Source: Corbicula japonica (taxonomy: Eukaryota; Mollusca; Bivalvia; Venerida; Cyrenidae). Taken from it: a stretch of DNA of 64,000 nt. The translations under genes and the position numbers were made by a program. The notes under the pieces are model-generated. The model was not told where the DNA came from. It was given only the letters and a program-made list of their open reading frames with translations, and did no database searches. Positions 48,870 through 59,237 of this stretch are shown piece after piece; position 1 is the stretch's first letter, and each line of letters begins with the position of its first letter. The stretch covers positions 3,122,912 to 3,186,911 of the forward strand of contig JAZAYU010000010.1 in assembly GCA_038501625.1 (NCBI GenBank), given 5' to 3'.

Positions 48870-49111
48870 TTAACCCTCTCCTCCATATATACACATTTTT
48901 ACGTGTGTGCGACCAGTGTAGATCCAGATCAGCCGGCACATCCGTGATGTCTGATCAGGATCTGCACTGGTCGCTTTTTGGTCAGAAATGACATGACAAA
49001 TCAAAAAGTGAACAGTGCAGATCCTGATCAGATGACATGGATGTTCCGGCTGATCTTGATCTACACTGTTGGCCCATGCAATAAAGTTGTGTATATTGAG
49101 GAAAAGGTTAA
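48870..49111. mobile_element. Family A MITE copy, near-consensus
   Basis: TTAA on both sides; CCCTCTCCTCCATATATACA and TTGAGGAAAAGG ends; full-length arms. Confidence 0.85.
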
Positions 49112-49591
49112 ACACAATTGTTGTAGTTTCCAGTTTCACAACATTTTTGAATTTTATACACTCAGCATTTGCCTGGCTTAGAATCAGTAAACTTTGTTGT
49201 TGTTGTTGACTTGACACTGCCATGAGCTGATTAACCAGTTATTTGACAAAGGAAGTTTCTCCTTTGCCATTGATAACAATTTATTCCCATGAAACAAAAC
49301 AACATGAAACATGCAAAAGGTGCAGTGTAAATTTCATATCATTATGAAACTCGAAACTACATACTTTTAAGTTGTTTTTAAGTTGGAAATACCTTTCTTT
49401 ACTCTGGTTAGCGTAATTGACCATAAAATATAATTCTGGTCAAGAATAGTACAAATTCATTTAGACAACATCAAGGGTCATAGAATAAGGCATACAGTGT
49501 ACTTTTTTGCCAAATTTTCTAATGTTTGTTTTTACAGTAGGCCCAACGTTACAAAACTCAATTTGTTAAGTTTTGGTTTGAATGTTTGCAG

Positions 49592-49785
49592 CAACATCCT
49601 ACCACGTCCATGTGAAAACTGGAGATGTTTCTGGAGCGGGAACTGACGCCAATGTCTACCTCATTATTTATGGTGCCAAAGGTGACACAGGTCAGCTCAT
49701 GTTACGACAGTCGGCCAGTTTCAAGAACAAATTTGAACGAGGGAAGGTTGACGTTTTCAAGATAGAAGCTACAGATATTGGACAG
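49592..49785 (+). CDS. LOXHD1: LOXHD1-like exon e10: first half of PLAT domain E
   Basis: Encodes [33 protein letters not shown], then NKFERGKVDVFKIEATDIGQ. The acceptor is ATGTTTGCAG and the donor GTACAG. It is the most consensus-like PLAT half in the window. A family A element starts only 10 bp after the donor. Confidence 0.95.
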
Positions 49786-49795
49786 GTACAGAGTT

Positions 49796-50008
49796 TTAAC
49801 CCTTTACTTCATATATACACCTTTATGGCTTGGGAAAACACCCATGCCATCTGATCAGGATCTACACTGTTTCCTTTTTGATTCAATAGCTTATTTCTGA
49901 CCAAGAAGCAAACAGTGCAGATCCTGATCAGACAACATGGATGTACTTCCTGATCTGGATCTACAGTGGTCGAACATGCAAATAAATGTGTATATATGGA
50001 ATAGTTAA
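49796..50008. mobile_element. Family A copy adjacent to the e10 donor
   Basis: TTAACCCTTTACTTCATATA at left, TATATGGAATAGTTAA at right; begins 10 bp downstream of the splice donor at 49786. Confidence 0.75.
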
Positions 50009-50104
50009 GCAAAAAAAGATAAATGGCAACAGGTTTTTAGATTAAAAACCCGCTACAGATGCTGTCTTGTTAAATGCAAAAATATTGCAATCACAACAAT
50101 TGTT

Positions 50105-50240
50105 AACAATCATGAAAGAGCTACCTGGCATGGTTGATGAGTATGAAAGTGATACCAGTCATGGTGGATGAACATGAAAGTGGTACCAGGTTTTGTTGAC
50201 AAGTAAGAACGTTGAATCAGGCATGGTTGACAAGTATGAA
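50105..50240. repeat. Short minisatellite
   Basis: Four units of about 33-37 bp sharing CATGGTTGA, then GAGTATGAAAGTG-like and TACCAG motifs. Confidence 0.65.
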
Positions 50241-50414
50241 AGTTGTTAACAAAACAAAGTAAAAAAAATAACATGTTTAGATTTTCACTGATAGCAATGA
50301 AAATAGGGTATAATATTCTACTGTTGTATCATTAAAAATCACAAATAAACTTGTTTCAGGAGTGCTGTTTAAAATTTAAAGTCATTTCAGTTTAATTTTC
50401 TCTGCTTGTTTCAG

Positions 50415-50607
50415 ATCAAACGTATCAAAATTGGTCATGATGGCACTAATATTGGAGATGGATGGTTCCTGGATGAAGTGAAGATCCTGATACCTTCTCG
50501 AGGGGAGCAGTACGTGTTTGCTTGTCACAGATGGCTGGCTAAAGACGAGGCTGATGGTCAGCTTGAAGTTGAAATGGATCCCTCATACAAACAGGAAATG
50601 GAAAAAA
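50415..50607 (+). CDS. LOXHD1: LOXHD1-like exon e11: second half of PLAT domain E
   Basis: Encodes IKRIKIGHDGTNIGDGWFLDEVKILIPSRG, then YVFACHRWLAKDEADGQLEVE. The acceptor is GCTTGTTTCAG; the donor GTAAGA leaves one base (A). If the intron were retained, the frame would run on into the next family A repeat and add a repeat-encoded tail; I treat that as an artefact. Confidence 0.95.
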
Positions 50608-50637
50608 GTAAGATCATGGTTGACAAGATTTTGTGTC

Positions 50638-50881
50638 TTAAAACTTTCCTGTATATATATACACATTTTTACGCATGTGCGACCAGTGTAGATCCAGATC
50701 AGCCGGCACATCCATGCTGTCTGATCAGAAACTGCACTGGTCGCATTTTGGTCAGAAATAACCTAATGAATCAAAAAGCGAACAGTTTAGATCCTGATCA
50801 GACGGCACGGATGTGCCGGCTGATCTGGATCTAAACTGTTCGCCCTAGCAATAAAGGTGTATCTGTACAAGAAAGGGTTAA
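50638..50881. mobile_element. Family A MITE copy, near-consensus
   Basis: TTAA both sides; arms include GATCCAGATCAGCCGGCACA and TGTGCCGGCTGATCTGGATC. It starts 31 bp after the e11 donor. Confidence 0.85.
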
Positions 50882-51123
50882 TACTCCTCCATGGATATGA
50901 CTCATATCACATGGGTGACATGTTTAGAACTAGTTAATGTGTTTATCTCTCAGTCTCCATTTAACACCAAAATGACTGTGTTGAAAATGAGTACTGTTTA
51001 ATAATGTTAAACTACCAGCTCGGTATTTTGTTGTGTGTAAGTCACATCAGTACATGTTGATATCTGCTCTGTAACACTTTATTTAAGTTTATGCAGGCAG
51101 AATAGGGTTGACATGAAAGCTGT

Positions 51124-51394
51124 TTAACCCTTTACTCCTTAGATACGCCTTTATTGCTTGGGTGAACATTGTAGATCAAGGTCATTCAGCACATCAGTGC
51201 CATCTGATCAGGATCTACACAGTGTTAGCTTTTAAGATTCATTAGGTTATAATTATGTGACCAAAACGTGATCAGTGTAGTAGATCCAATGTAGATCTAG
51301 ATCAGATGGCATGGATGTGCCAGCTGATCTGGATCTACACTGCTTGCACATGCATTAAAACCTATATATAAAAAATTATGCAGTAAACAGTTCA
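51124..51394. mobile_element. Family A MITE copy
   Basis: TTAACCCTTTACTCCTTAGA at left; right end worn; ends about 40 bp before e12. Confidence 0.68.
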
Positions 51395-51432
51395 GACTTA
51401 AAAGCTATGTAGTATTACCTGGTCTTTTTCAG

Positions 51433-51593
51433 CCATCCCATATGAAGTTACGATCTGGACTGGAGATGTGACCAGCGGGGGGACTGATGCCAACGTATTT
51501 CTACAGATGTATGGTACTGACGGGAAAACAGAATCATACCAACTCAGGAATAAGACAGACAACTTTGAGACAGGAGCATGTGATAAGTTTAAG
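51433..51593 (+). CDS. LOXHD1: LOXHD1-like exon e12: first part of PLAT domain F
   Basis: Encodes IPYEVTIWTGDVTSGGTDANVFLQMYGTDGKTE, ending FETGACDKFK. The acceptor is GTCTTTTTCAG and the donor GTATGT, phase in 1 and out 0. GGTDANV replaces the usual AGTDANV. Confidence 0.94.
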
Positions 51594-51800
51594 GTATGTT
51601 GACATTTTTTAAGAGAACAAATTTGCTGTAAATGAATTAATTTGAGAAACAGTAACATTTTGCCAAATTGACTTTAATATTAAATCAACTTTAACTGCTC
51701 TCTAGTAACAACTTAAATTGTTTTAGTAATTCCAAACTGACATATAAAGCATTTTTTATAGTTTCGAGAAAAAAGTATTTAAAGATTAAGACATGAATAA

Positions 51801-52042
51801 TTAACCCTTTCCTCCATAGATACACCTTTATTGCCTGGGCGAACAGTGTAGATCCAGATCAGCTGGCACATCCTTGCCATCTGATAAGGATCTTCATTGT
51901 TCACTTTTTGATTCGCTAGGTTATTTCTGACCAAAATGCAAAAAGTGCAGATCCTGATCAGATGGCATGGATGTGCTGGCTGATCTGGATCTACACTGGG
52001 TGCACATGCGTAAAAATGCCTATATATGGAGGAAAGGTTTAA
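51801..52042. mobile_element. Family A MITE copy, near-consensus
   Basis: TTAACCCTTTCCTCCATAGA at left and TATATGGAGGAAAGGTTTAA at right. Confidence 0.85.
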
Positions 52043-52313
52043 GCTTATTATGTTTTCTTGAAATTGAATTTTTGTCTGTACAGAATAGGTCTACAGGGAT
52101 ATAACTCTGTTACACGGTAGATTGTAGTATTGAGCTCGAAAAAACACGATCACAAAAGCACCAAACACTCAATATTGCAGAAAAATGACAAACCTCCCTC
52201 TGGAATTACTGTGATGAAATGTCAAAAGACATGACCAGACATGCCTTTTGCCTTAATGTGTTTCGTATGATTTAAAGGAAATATTGATGCAGTTCTTTTC
52301 TGTATATTATTAG

Positions 52314-52400
52314 ATTGAAGCAGCTGATATTGGTAGAATACAGAAGGTCAGGATCGGACATGATGGTACAGGCATGTTTGCTGGCTGGTTTATGGACAAG
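52314..52400 (+). CDS. LOXHD1: LOXHD1-like exon e13: middle of PLAT domain F
   Basis: An 87-nt exon, phase 0 at both ends, encoding IEAADIGRIQKVRIGHDG, then FAGWFMDK. The acceptor is TATATTATTAG and the donor GTACTG. It continues directly from e12 (KFK joined to IEAAD). Confidence 0.92.
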
Positions 52401-52429
52401 GTACTGTTAAGGTGTTCAGATGCTTAAAC

Positions 52430-52905
52430 CCAGGCCTAACATTATAAAACCGAGACTGTAGTCCAGGGTCCAACATCATAAAACTGAGAGTGGAGATCAG
52501 GGCTAAAGATTATAATACTGAGAGTGAAGACCAGTTTCAGATCTCGAGTATCTGACTCGCTTAAATAAAGACAAGCTCAACATCATTAACCTGAGACTGG
52601 AGCCCAGGGCCCAAGATCTTAAAACTAAGTTTTGAGATCAGTCTCAAATCTCAAGCATCTGATTGGCTGAAATGGTGACTGGTCGCCATTTCAGCCAATC
52701 AGATGCTTGAGATTTGAGACTGATCTCCAGATTTAGTTTTATGATCTTGAGCACAGGGTTCAACATGATCTTAAAACTGAGACTGTAGCCAGTCCTCAAT
52801 CTCAACCATCTTATTGGCTGAAATTTTGATCAGTCTACCAATGGACCAGTCAGAAGCTAGTTTTGCAACTGGTCTCTAACCTCAGATGTATGATCTTGTG
52901 CCCAA
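52430..52905. mobile_element. Cluster of family C copies, one intact (52609-52754)
   Basis: The intact hairpin has GCCCAAGATCTTAAAACTAA ... GGTGACTGGTCGCC ... TTTAGTTTTATGATCTTGAG. Degenerate copies on both sides keep the AAAACTGAGAC and TATGATCTTG motifs. Confidence 0.7.
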
Positions 52906-52938
52906 AGAGTGTATTGTTATTTTTTTTTTATAATAACC

Positions 52939-53184
52939 TTAACCATTTCCTCCATAGATACTCCTTTATTGCATAGGTGAAAAGTTTTGATCCAGATCAG
53001 TCGGCACATCCGTGCCATCTGATCAGGATCTAAACTGTTCACTTTTTGATTCATTAGGTTATTATTTTCTGACCAAAATGCGACCAGTGCAGAACCTGAT
53101 CAGATGGCACGTATGTGCCAGCTGAACTGGATCTACACTGGTCGCACATGCATAAAAATGTGTATATATGGAGGAAAGGGTTAA
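52939..53184. mobile_element. Family A MITE copy, near-consensus
   Basis: TTAA both sides; CCATTTCCTCCATAGATACT and TATATGGAGGAAAGGG. Confidence 0.85.
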
Positions 53185-53621
53185 AGTATACTGTGGAACA
53201 GTCATTTTTGGTCAGATTTCATCGAGACTCAGTTACCATTACTAATCTTTGTACAACTTTTTTTTTACTGATTTCTTTACGGAACTATTGATTCTTAAAT
53301 ATAATGGCATCAAAAAAATGTTGTTGTTGTTTACTATGTATTTAATAATTAAAATGAGATTAAGACAAGAATATTCCCTGAATAAGATATTCAAATGGTT
53401 AATGGATGCTGTTTGCTGTGGAATGATTTTATTTTGCACATGTTTAATTTTTACAGTCATATATTCATGCATGGGGTGAGTTAAACCAATTAGTGAAATT
53501 TACCATACATCTTGTAAAGTGGTCTCGAAATCAGCAAATTATTGTTCATGCAAAATGGTTACAGCTTGTGCAGGAAAATAAGAGCCCTTGAAATCTTGTT
53601 ATCATTACTTGTCTCTTGCAG

Positions 53622-53837
53622 ATGCTTATTCAAAGACATCCACGAAAAGGTACGAAGAAGTTCCGTCGTCAGTCCATCTCCTCTTCTAAAGATCGTGAAA
53701 AAGACCGAAGATCTCCGATATTGTCACGCATGGGTGATTTCTCTGACTCGGATGATTCTGACATCAGCAGTGTATCTCAGTCGCGGCGACAACCGCGGCG
53801 GATGAGATCACCCAAATCCAAGCAGAATCTGAAAACA
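53622..53837 (+). CDS. LOXHD1: LOXHD1-like exon e14: charged insert inside PLAT domain F
   Basis: Exactly 72 codons, phase 0 at both ends. It starts MLIQRHPRKGTKKFRRQS, replacing the strand after WFMDK, then becomes low complexity: serine/arginine/lysine/aspartate-rich, with an acidic SDSDDSD stretch and a second basic stretch. The acceptor is TCTCTTGCAG and the donor GTAGGT. The sequence predicts a disordered loop projecting from the PLAT fold, with several possible basophilic and acidophilic kinase sites. Because it is in phase 0-0 it could in principle be skipped, but its first residues complete a PLAT strand. Confidence 0.88.
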
Positions 53838-53882
53838 GTAGGTTTATCATTGATGTTAACAGTAGATCGATTTGCGAGTCTT

Positions 53883-54123
53883 TTAATCCTTTACTGCATA
53901 TGTATGCCTTTAAATGTGTGTGCAACCATTGCAATCAGTATAGATCCATATCAGCTTGCACATCCTTATCGTCTAATTTGGATCTACACTGTTTGCCTAT
54001 TGGTCAGAAATAACCTAAAAAAAACCAATGTAGATCCTGATCAGATGGCAAGAATATGCTTGCTGATCTGGATCTATACTGTTTGTCCACACAATACAGG
54101 TGTATCTTTGGATAAAGGGTTAG
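53883..54123. mobile_element. Family A MITE copy
   Basis: TTAATCCTTTACTGCATATG at left, TTGGATAAAGGGTTA at right; occupies much of the 592-bp intron 14. Confidence 0.72.
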
Positions 54124-54429
54124 TTATTCTGTAAAAATTCCTATTTTTTATTCTTGAAGAGCTATCAGTGGAGGTTTTCTTTAGTGTCTTAATTTATGTT
54201 TACAAAACTGAGGTTCTAGCTTATAAAACTGATTTTAAAAAATAAATTTTAAAATAAGTTTAAAAAAAATAATGAAAATTGTGTTGTTGGTGTTTGTAAG
54301 TTGTTTGATGTTGTTTGCTGTTAACCATATGTGAAATTCTGGAGCTCACTAAATGAAATGTATTTCTACATTACACTGGTAGAAACATATATATACAGTT
54401 GACATATTCAATGTCTATCAACCAATCAG

Positions 54430-54586
54430 GTCACAGAGGAGCCAGATGAGTACGATGGTACGGAGACAGAAGACTATTGGTTCTTCGTGAAGCGCTGGTT
54501 TGCGAGAAGTGAAGACGACAAGCAGATCGTGAGAGAGCTGATACCAACCGATGAAAACGGCAAACCCATCAAGGGAGGATTAGAAG
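54430..54586 (+). CDS. LOXHD1: LOXHD1-like exon e15: end of PLAT domain F
   Basis: Encodes VTEEPDEYDGTETEDYWFFVKRWFARSEDDKQIVRELIP, then DENGKPIKGGLE. The first 15 residues are acidic and complete the insert begun in e14. The last PLAT strand is VKRWFA rather than C-x-RWL, so the usual cysteine is missing. The acceptor is CCAATCAG; the donor GTAAGT leaves one G. Confidence 0.9.
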
Positions 54587-54604
54587 GTAAGTTTGTGACT
54601 CCTA

Positions 54605-55003
54605 TCTAACATATTCCTTTACTCCATAGATCTACACCTTTTAATGCATGGATGATTAGTGTAAATCCAGATTAGCCTGCAGATCTCTGACGCCTGACCA
54701 GGATAAATACTGTTGGCTTCTTGGTCAGAAATAACCTGGGCTGAAGGTTATAAAGCTGAGATTGGAAACCAGTCTCAAATCTCAAGCATCTGATTGGCTG
54801 AAATGGCGACTGGTCGCCATTTCAGCCAATCAGATGCTTGAGATTTGAGACTGGTTTCCATGCTCAGTTTTATAACCTTGGGCACTAATGAATATAAAAG
54901 TGAACAGTGTAGATCCTGATCAGATGTGCATATGTGCAAGCTGATCTTGATCTACACAGGTTGCACACACAATAAAACCTGAATATATGGGGTAAAGGGT
55001 TAA
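54605..55003. mobile_element. Family A copy split by a family C element
   Basis: The interrupted A site reads AATAACCT / CTAATGAAT, so the C element at 54738-54884 appears to have duplicated only about CT. Right end TATGGGGTAAAGGGTTAA. Confidence 0.72.
54738..54884. mobile_element. Family C hairpin element, near-perfect
   Basis: GGGCTGAAGGTTATAAAGCT ... GGCGACTGGTCGCC ... TTTTATAACCTTGGGCA. Confidence 0.85.
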
Positions 55004-55368
55004 AGCACATGGGTGACCTGTGTATTTCTTGATCAGTCTGCACAGCCATGCAGTCTGATCTGGAGTTACACTGTTTGCTTCTTTGTCAGCAATAACCTTA
55101 AAATCTGAATCTAATCTGAAAGCAGTCAGTGTAGATTCTGAGCAGACTGCAAGGAAGTGCATGCTGGGCTGAAGGTTATAAAGCTGAGTTTGGAAACCAG
55201 TCTCAAATCTCAAGCATCTGATTGGCTGAAATGGCGACCAGTCGCCATTTCAGCCAATCAGATGCTTGAGATTTGAGACTGGTTTCCATGCTCAGTTTTA
55301 TAACCTTGGTCACTGATCTGGATTCACACTGGTCACTCATGGCACAATAGCCATATCCCAAAAATTAA
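55004..55368. mobile_element. Family A copy split by a family C element
   Basis: Diverged A; interrupted site CATGCT / CTGATCTGG, again suggesting a duplication of about CT around the hairpin at 55166-55312. Confidence 0.65.
55166..55312. mobile_element. Family C hairpin element, near-perfect
   Basis: GGGCTGAAGGTTATAAAGCT ... GGCGACCAGTCGCC ... TTTTATAACCTTGGTCA. Confidence 0.85.
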
Positions 55369-55522
55369 AGATTTTCACTAGAAAGGGCAATAATTGCTAC
55401 AGACAAAAATATCAGTTTGAAATTTCCAGATCTGTTTAATAACATATTAATATTAAATATTAATGTGCTTAACAAATTATTATTTGCAGAGAACTGCAAA
55501 TTTGCAATTGCGTTATTTTCAG

Positions 55523-55677
55523 AGATATCTTACAAAGTACATGTGTTTACTGGTGATGAATTTGGTGCTGGTACCGATGCCAATGTTTTTGTCAACATTT
55601 ATGGAGAAAAAGGGGACACGGGAGAACGTCAACTCAAGGATTCCACCACACACACCAACAAGTTTGAACGAAAACAG
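55523..55677 (+). CDS. LOXHD1: LOXHD1-like exon e16: first part of PLAT domain G
   Basis: Encodes ISYKVHVFTGDEFGAGTDANVFVNIYGEKGDTG, ending TNKFERKQ. The acceptor GTTATTTTCAG precedes 55523; the donor GTAAAT follows. A second acceptor (ATTTGCAG before 55490) is also in phase and would add 11 residues, giving ENCKFAIALFSE before ISYK. I chose 55523 because it matches the start of the other GTDANV exons. Confidence 0.92.
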
Positions 55678-55940
55678 GTAAATATCAATCCATCTTTATT
55701 TGATGCTTTCATTGAAGTTTCATTAAATGTGATGAAAGTGGCTTGATTAAAATGATTTTCTTTATTTCATAGTTAAAAAATTTGACTGTGCTTGACTTTT
55801 GTTTGTTTGTTAAATTAGAAAACCTGTTTTTTTTATTTTAATATTTATCCCAACTATACAATTGTGTGATTGTGATTTCTATAACATGTAAGGTGGTTGG
55901 CTTTGTCCTGTTTACTTATTTATTGAAACAGACTGCTTTC

Positions 55941-56177
55941 TTGAACATATACATATTTATGGAGTGGGTGAACAGTGTAGATCCCGATCAGCTGGGACAT
56001 CTGCGCCATCTGATCAGGATCTGCACTGCTTGCATTTTAATTTATTAGGTTATTTTTGTCCAAAAGAGCAAATTGTGCAGATCCTGATCAAATGGCATGG
56101 ATGTGCCAGCTAAAAAACATGTGTATTACACACACATAAAAATTTGTATAAAATTAATGGAGTAATAAAAGGGTTAA
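55941..56177. mobile_element. Family A MITE copy, diverged
   Basis: GTGTAGATCCCGATCAGCTG and TGCAGATCCTGATCAAATGG arms; right end AAAAGGGTTAA. Confidence 0.65.
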
Positions 56178-56404
56178 ATACTTTCCCTTTCCCCACTCAT
56201 CGCTCCATCTACAGCAACCTTCAAAAAAGTGGGGTTGTTTTTATATGAAAAAATTAAAACAATGATTAATCTTAATTTTAAAAATAGAACAGGGATGTGT
56301 CAATAAGTAGAATATTGTTCTAACTGAAAAAAAAACAAGCCGTAAGGGTTGTTGCTGTAATTTGCATTCGCTTTAATTTTATTCTTGTTTCTTGTCAACA
56401 AAAG

Positions 56405-56437
56405 GAAACTTATTCCAACCAGTTCGAGAGAAATCAG
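56405..56437 (+). CDS. LOXHD1: Candidate in-frame 33-nt microexon in PLAT domain G
   Basis: A 33-nt stretch bounded by ...TTGTCAACAAAAG and GTATTT, with a pyrimidine-rich run upstream. It encodes ETYSNQFERNQ with no stop and phase 0 at both ends, so it can be included or skipped between e16 and e17. Its last eight residues (SNQFERNQ) resemble the last eight of e16 (TNKFERKQ), which suggests duplication of the e16 end. Inclusion is unproven. Confidence 0.4.
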
Positions 56438-56625
56438 GTATTTGCATTTTTGCATGTATCAGATAATTTCACAATGATTTGGTGGTGTGTTTATCATTTC
56501 ATCAATTAAATTGCTAAACATTGCAAGTTATGAATGTTTTATGTAGAATGCCTAACCTTTGTTTGCTGCCTAACTGTGTTTGAGTACTATGTAAAATCAA
56601 TTCTGACAGCTGGGTCCCAGAGGGA

Positions 56626-58290
56626 TTTCAGTGGGTTTGCTCAAATCTCTTTTTTGAGTATTTATGGGGAATTTGGCCAAAAGTTTGAAATAGAGGTCTT
56701 TCACATTGTTGTGCGCATGCGTCGTACGCCACGTTAGGTGCGGAAAATATTGGTTTTATCCTAAACCGACAAGTGAGGGGGCATTTAACTGTGTCACTGC
56801 TAACAGAATGAACAGACATGATCACGGTGTCGTCTTAAAGCTAATGATAAATTATAATAATAATTATGATAAAGCATAATGAATTCGAGTTTTAGAATTT
56901 CCGAATATAATAGGCTTAAAACGTCTGGTCGGCAAGATTTGACTGTGAAAAGCGTAAAACAATCAAAGACGTGTTTGCCACTTTGAATCAGGAAGTCTTA
57001 TATGAAAACAAATACATTGTGGATTACACGTTACTGTATATTTTCCACAGACACATATATAAGTGTATCGAGTTTTTCTGACAAAATGCGTTTACTTCAA
57101 GAAATATATTTTATGTTACATGATCTCTCTAAATTGTAGGTAAACGGATGAATTCAGCAATGTATCGTCGTTGTATTCAACGCCCGTTAAGCTTTCTAAT
57201 TGTGTTTACTTTTTTTTTATTTCGTCCAAACATATGTTTAAAACTAACATTTACTGTTATATTTCGTATATTTCTTTTATCAGTCCTTGATTTAAATGTT
57301 TATGTTTAAGAACTAGAATTCATACTTTGAACACGACCGTGTTACTGTTTATTGTCCCTATATATATGACACAATATTCCCATTTCCCATTCTGACCAGA
57401 AAACGATGGTGACATATTGAGGTGCGAAAACTTGTTTGGCATCTGACATTTGAGGAGACATAATTCTATTTTACTTTCAAATGAAATTAATTATCTCAAA
57501 TCATCAAATTGAAAGTAACTGTTATTGTCGCTTCTAGCTTACTTTTCGAATACCTAAAAATTGCCATGAGTTCAGTCCCGTATTTCTATAACTATATTTT
57601 GTAGCTTTGAAATGGACGATCATGTAGTAGTGTATGTCTTATTCGTGTTATTATAAAAATCACTTTTTTAAATCGTCAGCCATAGTAAATAAGACATTAG
57701 TTTAAGTCGCATTTCATGAATATATCAAAAAACAAAAGTCGCAAAAAACGTGCATCAAGTCGCCGACGAGCGACATAAGAAATATGTGTCTCATTCCACA
57801 AATAATTATAGCGTTACCAAAAAATGCTGTAAAACGGTAAAATGTCCGATAGTGTTCGTCTGAATTGCAATTATACACATATTCATTTTCAGTAAACAAA
57901 ATTTACTTGATTATTTTCATAAAAAAATCAAACAAATCCGTTGGATACTGGCATCCTGAAAACATCGCGTTGAACACTGTTAAAATGCACATAACCTTTC
58001 TTGATGTTCTTGTAAATGATCATAACATTTTTGTAAATTCTTCTTTATTTGACTGAACTCACTTATTTATAAATTTGAAATAATTAATCAACATGTTCTT
58101 AATTTCATAATCTCTAAGTCATATTAACATAGTAAACAATGCCCCCTCGCTTGCAGTTATCGACTAATTATACTCTTCAATTTTAGAGAGCGATAAGGGG
58201 AAGTAACAATATGAAAGAACTCTATTATTATGTAACTACCATAAGACTGCCCCAAGCGAACCCCTTTTCTGGAAATCATGCATTCGACTA
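56626..58290 (+). repeat. Family D repeat split by a 1.53-kb transposon
   Basis: Left part TTTCAGTGGGTTTGCTCAAA ... GGCCAAAAGTTTGAAATA; right part TATTATTATGTAACTACCAT ... CTTTTCTGGAAATCATGCAT. The break falls at the AAATAT-like position of the D consensus. Confidence 0.7.
56693..58222. mobile_element. 1.53-kb DNA transposon, about 18-bp inverted repeats, TA flanks
   Basis: Left end GAGGTCTTTCACATTGTT; right end (complement) GAGTTCTTTCATATTGTT. TA on both sides. The base composition differs from its surroundings, with many CG dinucleotides (e.g. GTGCGCATGCGTCGTACGCC), consistent with a fairly young insertion. No transposase ORF seen. Confidence 0.75.
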
Positions 58291-58747
58291 GACAGTTATG
58301 TTAGGTTGAAGTTAATGATTTACAGATGTTGTTACCTGTTTTTGGCAGGCTAGCATGCAAACCTTTAGTTATTTTGTTGAGCATGTACTGTTATTTACTT
58401 TCCAAACTACCCAGTTAACAGCCTATTTGCATAATACATTGTTTATAATGCAAAATGTAGCACAGGAGGTCACTATGAATGGCATGGCTTAAATTGATGA
58501 AATAGCGACTCTTGTCAGATTAGCACAGTGTTCTCTTGTGATCTTGAGAGCTGCATGCAGATAAAATATGGATCTAAGATGGATTCAAATTTGCCACATT
58601 TAAGTCAATTTATCATTCTGGTGCATGACAGAATTAAAATGGTAGGCCTAGGGTAAAGGCCATTGTATCTCGTCTCATATCCGTATGGGGTTCAAAGCCT
58701 GATAATTATGCTTAGAAGTTTATTCCAATTTTATTTTTTAGAACTGT

Positions 58748-58990
58748 TTAACTCTTTACTCCATATGCTATGGTTGTTATCAATGTGAGAACACTGTAGA
58801 TTCAGATCAACCAGCACATCTGTGCTGCCTGATCGTGATCTGCACTGTTCATGTTTTGATTCATTAGGTAATTTTTTACCAAGAAGAAAATAGTGCAGAT
58901 CCTGATCAGATAACACGGATCTGCTGGCTGAACTGAATCTGATTTGTTCTGATGTGCAATAAAATGTGTATAAATGGAGTAAAGGGTCAA
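58748..58990. mobile_element. Family A MITE copy
   Basis: TTAACTCTTTACTCCATATG at left, AATGGAGTAAAGGGTCAA at right. Confidence 0.72.
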
Positions 58991-59237
58991 TGCATGAGTG
59001 ACTAGTGTAGATCTAGATCAGCTGTCTCATCCAGTATTAAAAACATCTTGTATTAAAATTGTTTATGCCACATATGTTGAAAGACAGGCTTAGAATTTTT
59101 GCAGATCAACTTTTTGCTGCGATGCTGGCATTTAGAACAAACATAACTTAAATTCAGGCTAAAGACCATTTTTTCCTAGTCACAACATATATCTGTAATT
59201 TAAAAATTGTTATAAATCTATGCTATTTATATCACAG

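Larger units (their letters stand above)
45408..49591 (+). other. LOXHD1-like intron 9 (4.2 kb)
   Basis: Contains three A copies with C insertions plus one intact A. Stretches 46030-46950, 47375-48020, 48410-48865 and 49115-49590 show only AT-rich sequence. Confidence 0.8.
55678..59237 (+). other. LOXHD1-like intron 16 (3.6 kb, includes candidate microexon)
   Basis: Contains A copies, the split D copy with the 1.53-kb transposon, and the microexon candidate. Stretch 58290-58740 holds nothing recognised. Confidence 0.8.

Noticed and set aside
50608..50834. Extension of exon e11 into DPDQ-type peptide
   Set aside because: A clear GTAAGA donor precedes it and the tail is a family A repeat.
53542..53805. 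Alternative-frame ORF over exon e14
   Set aside because: The other frame (from 53622) joins its neighbours in phase 0 and continues the PLAT domain.
57714..57899. Possible transposase remnant in the 1.53-kb element
   Set aside because: Only 61 codons with no DDE or zinc-finger pattern visible.
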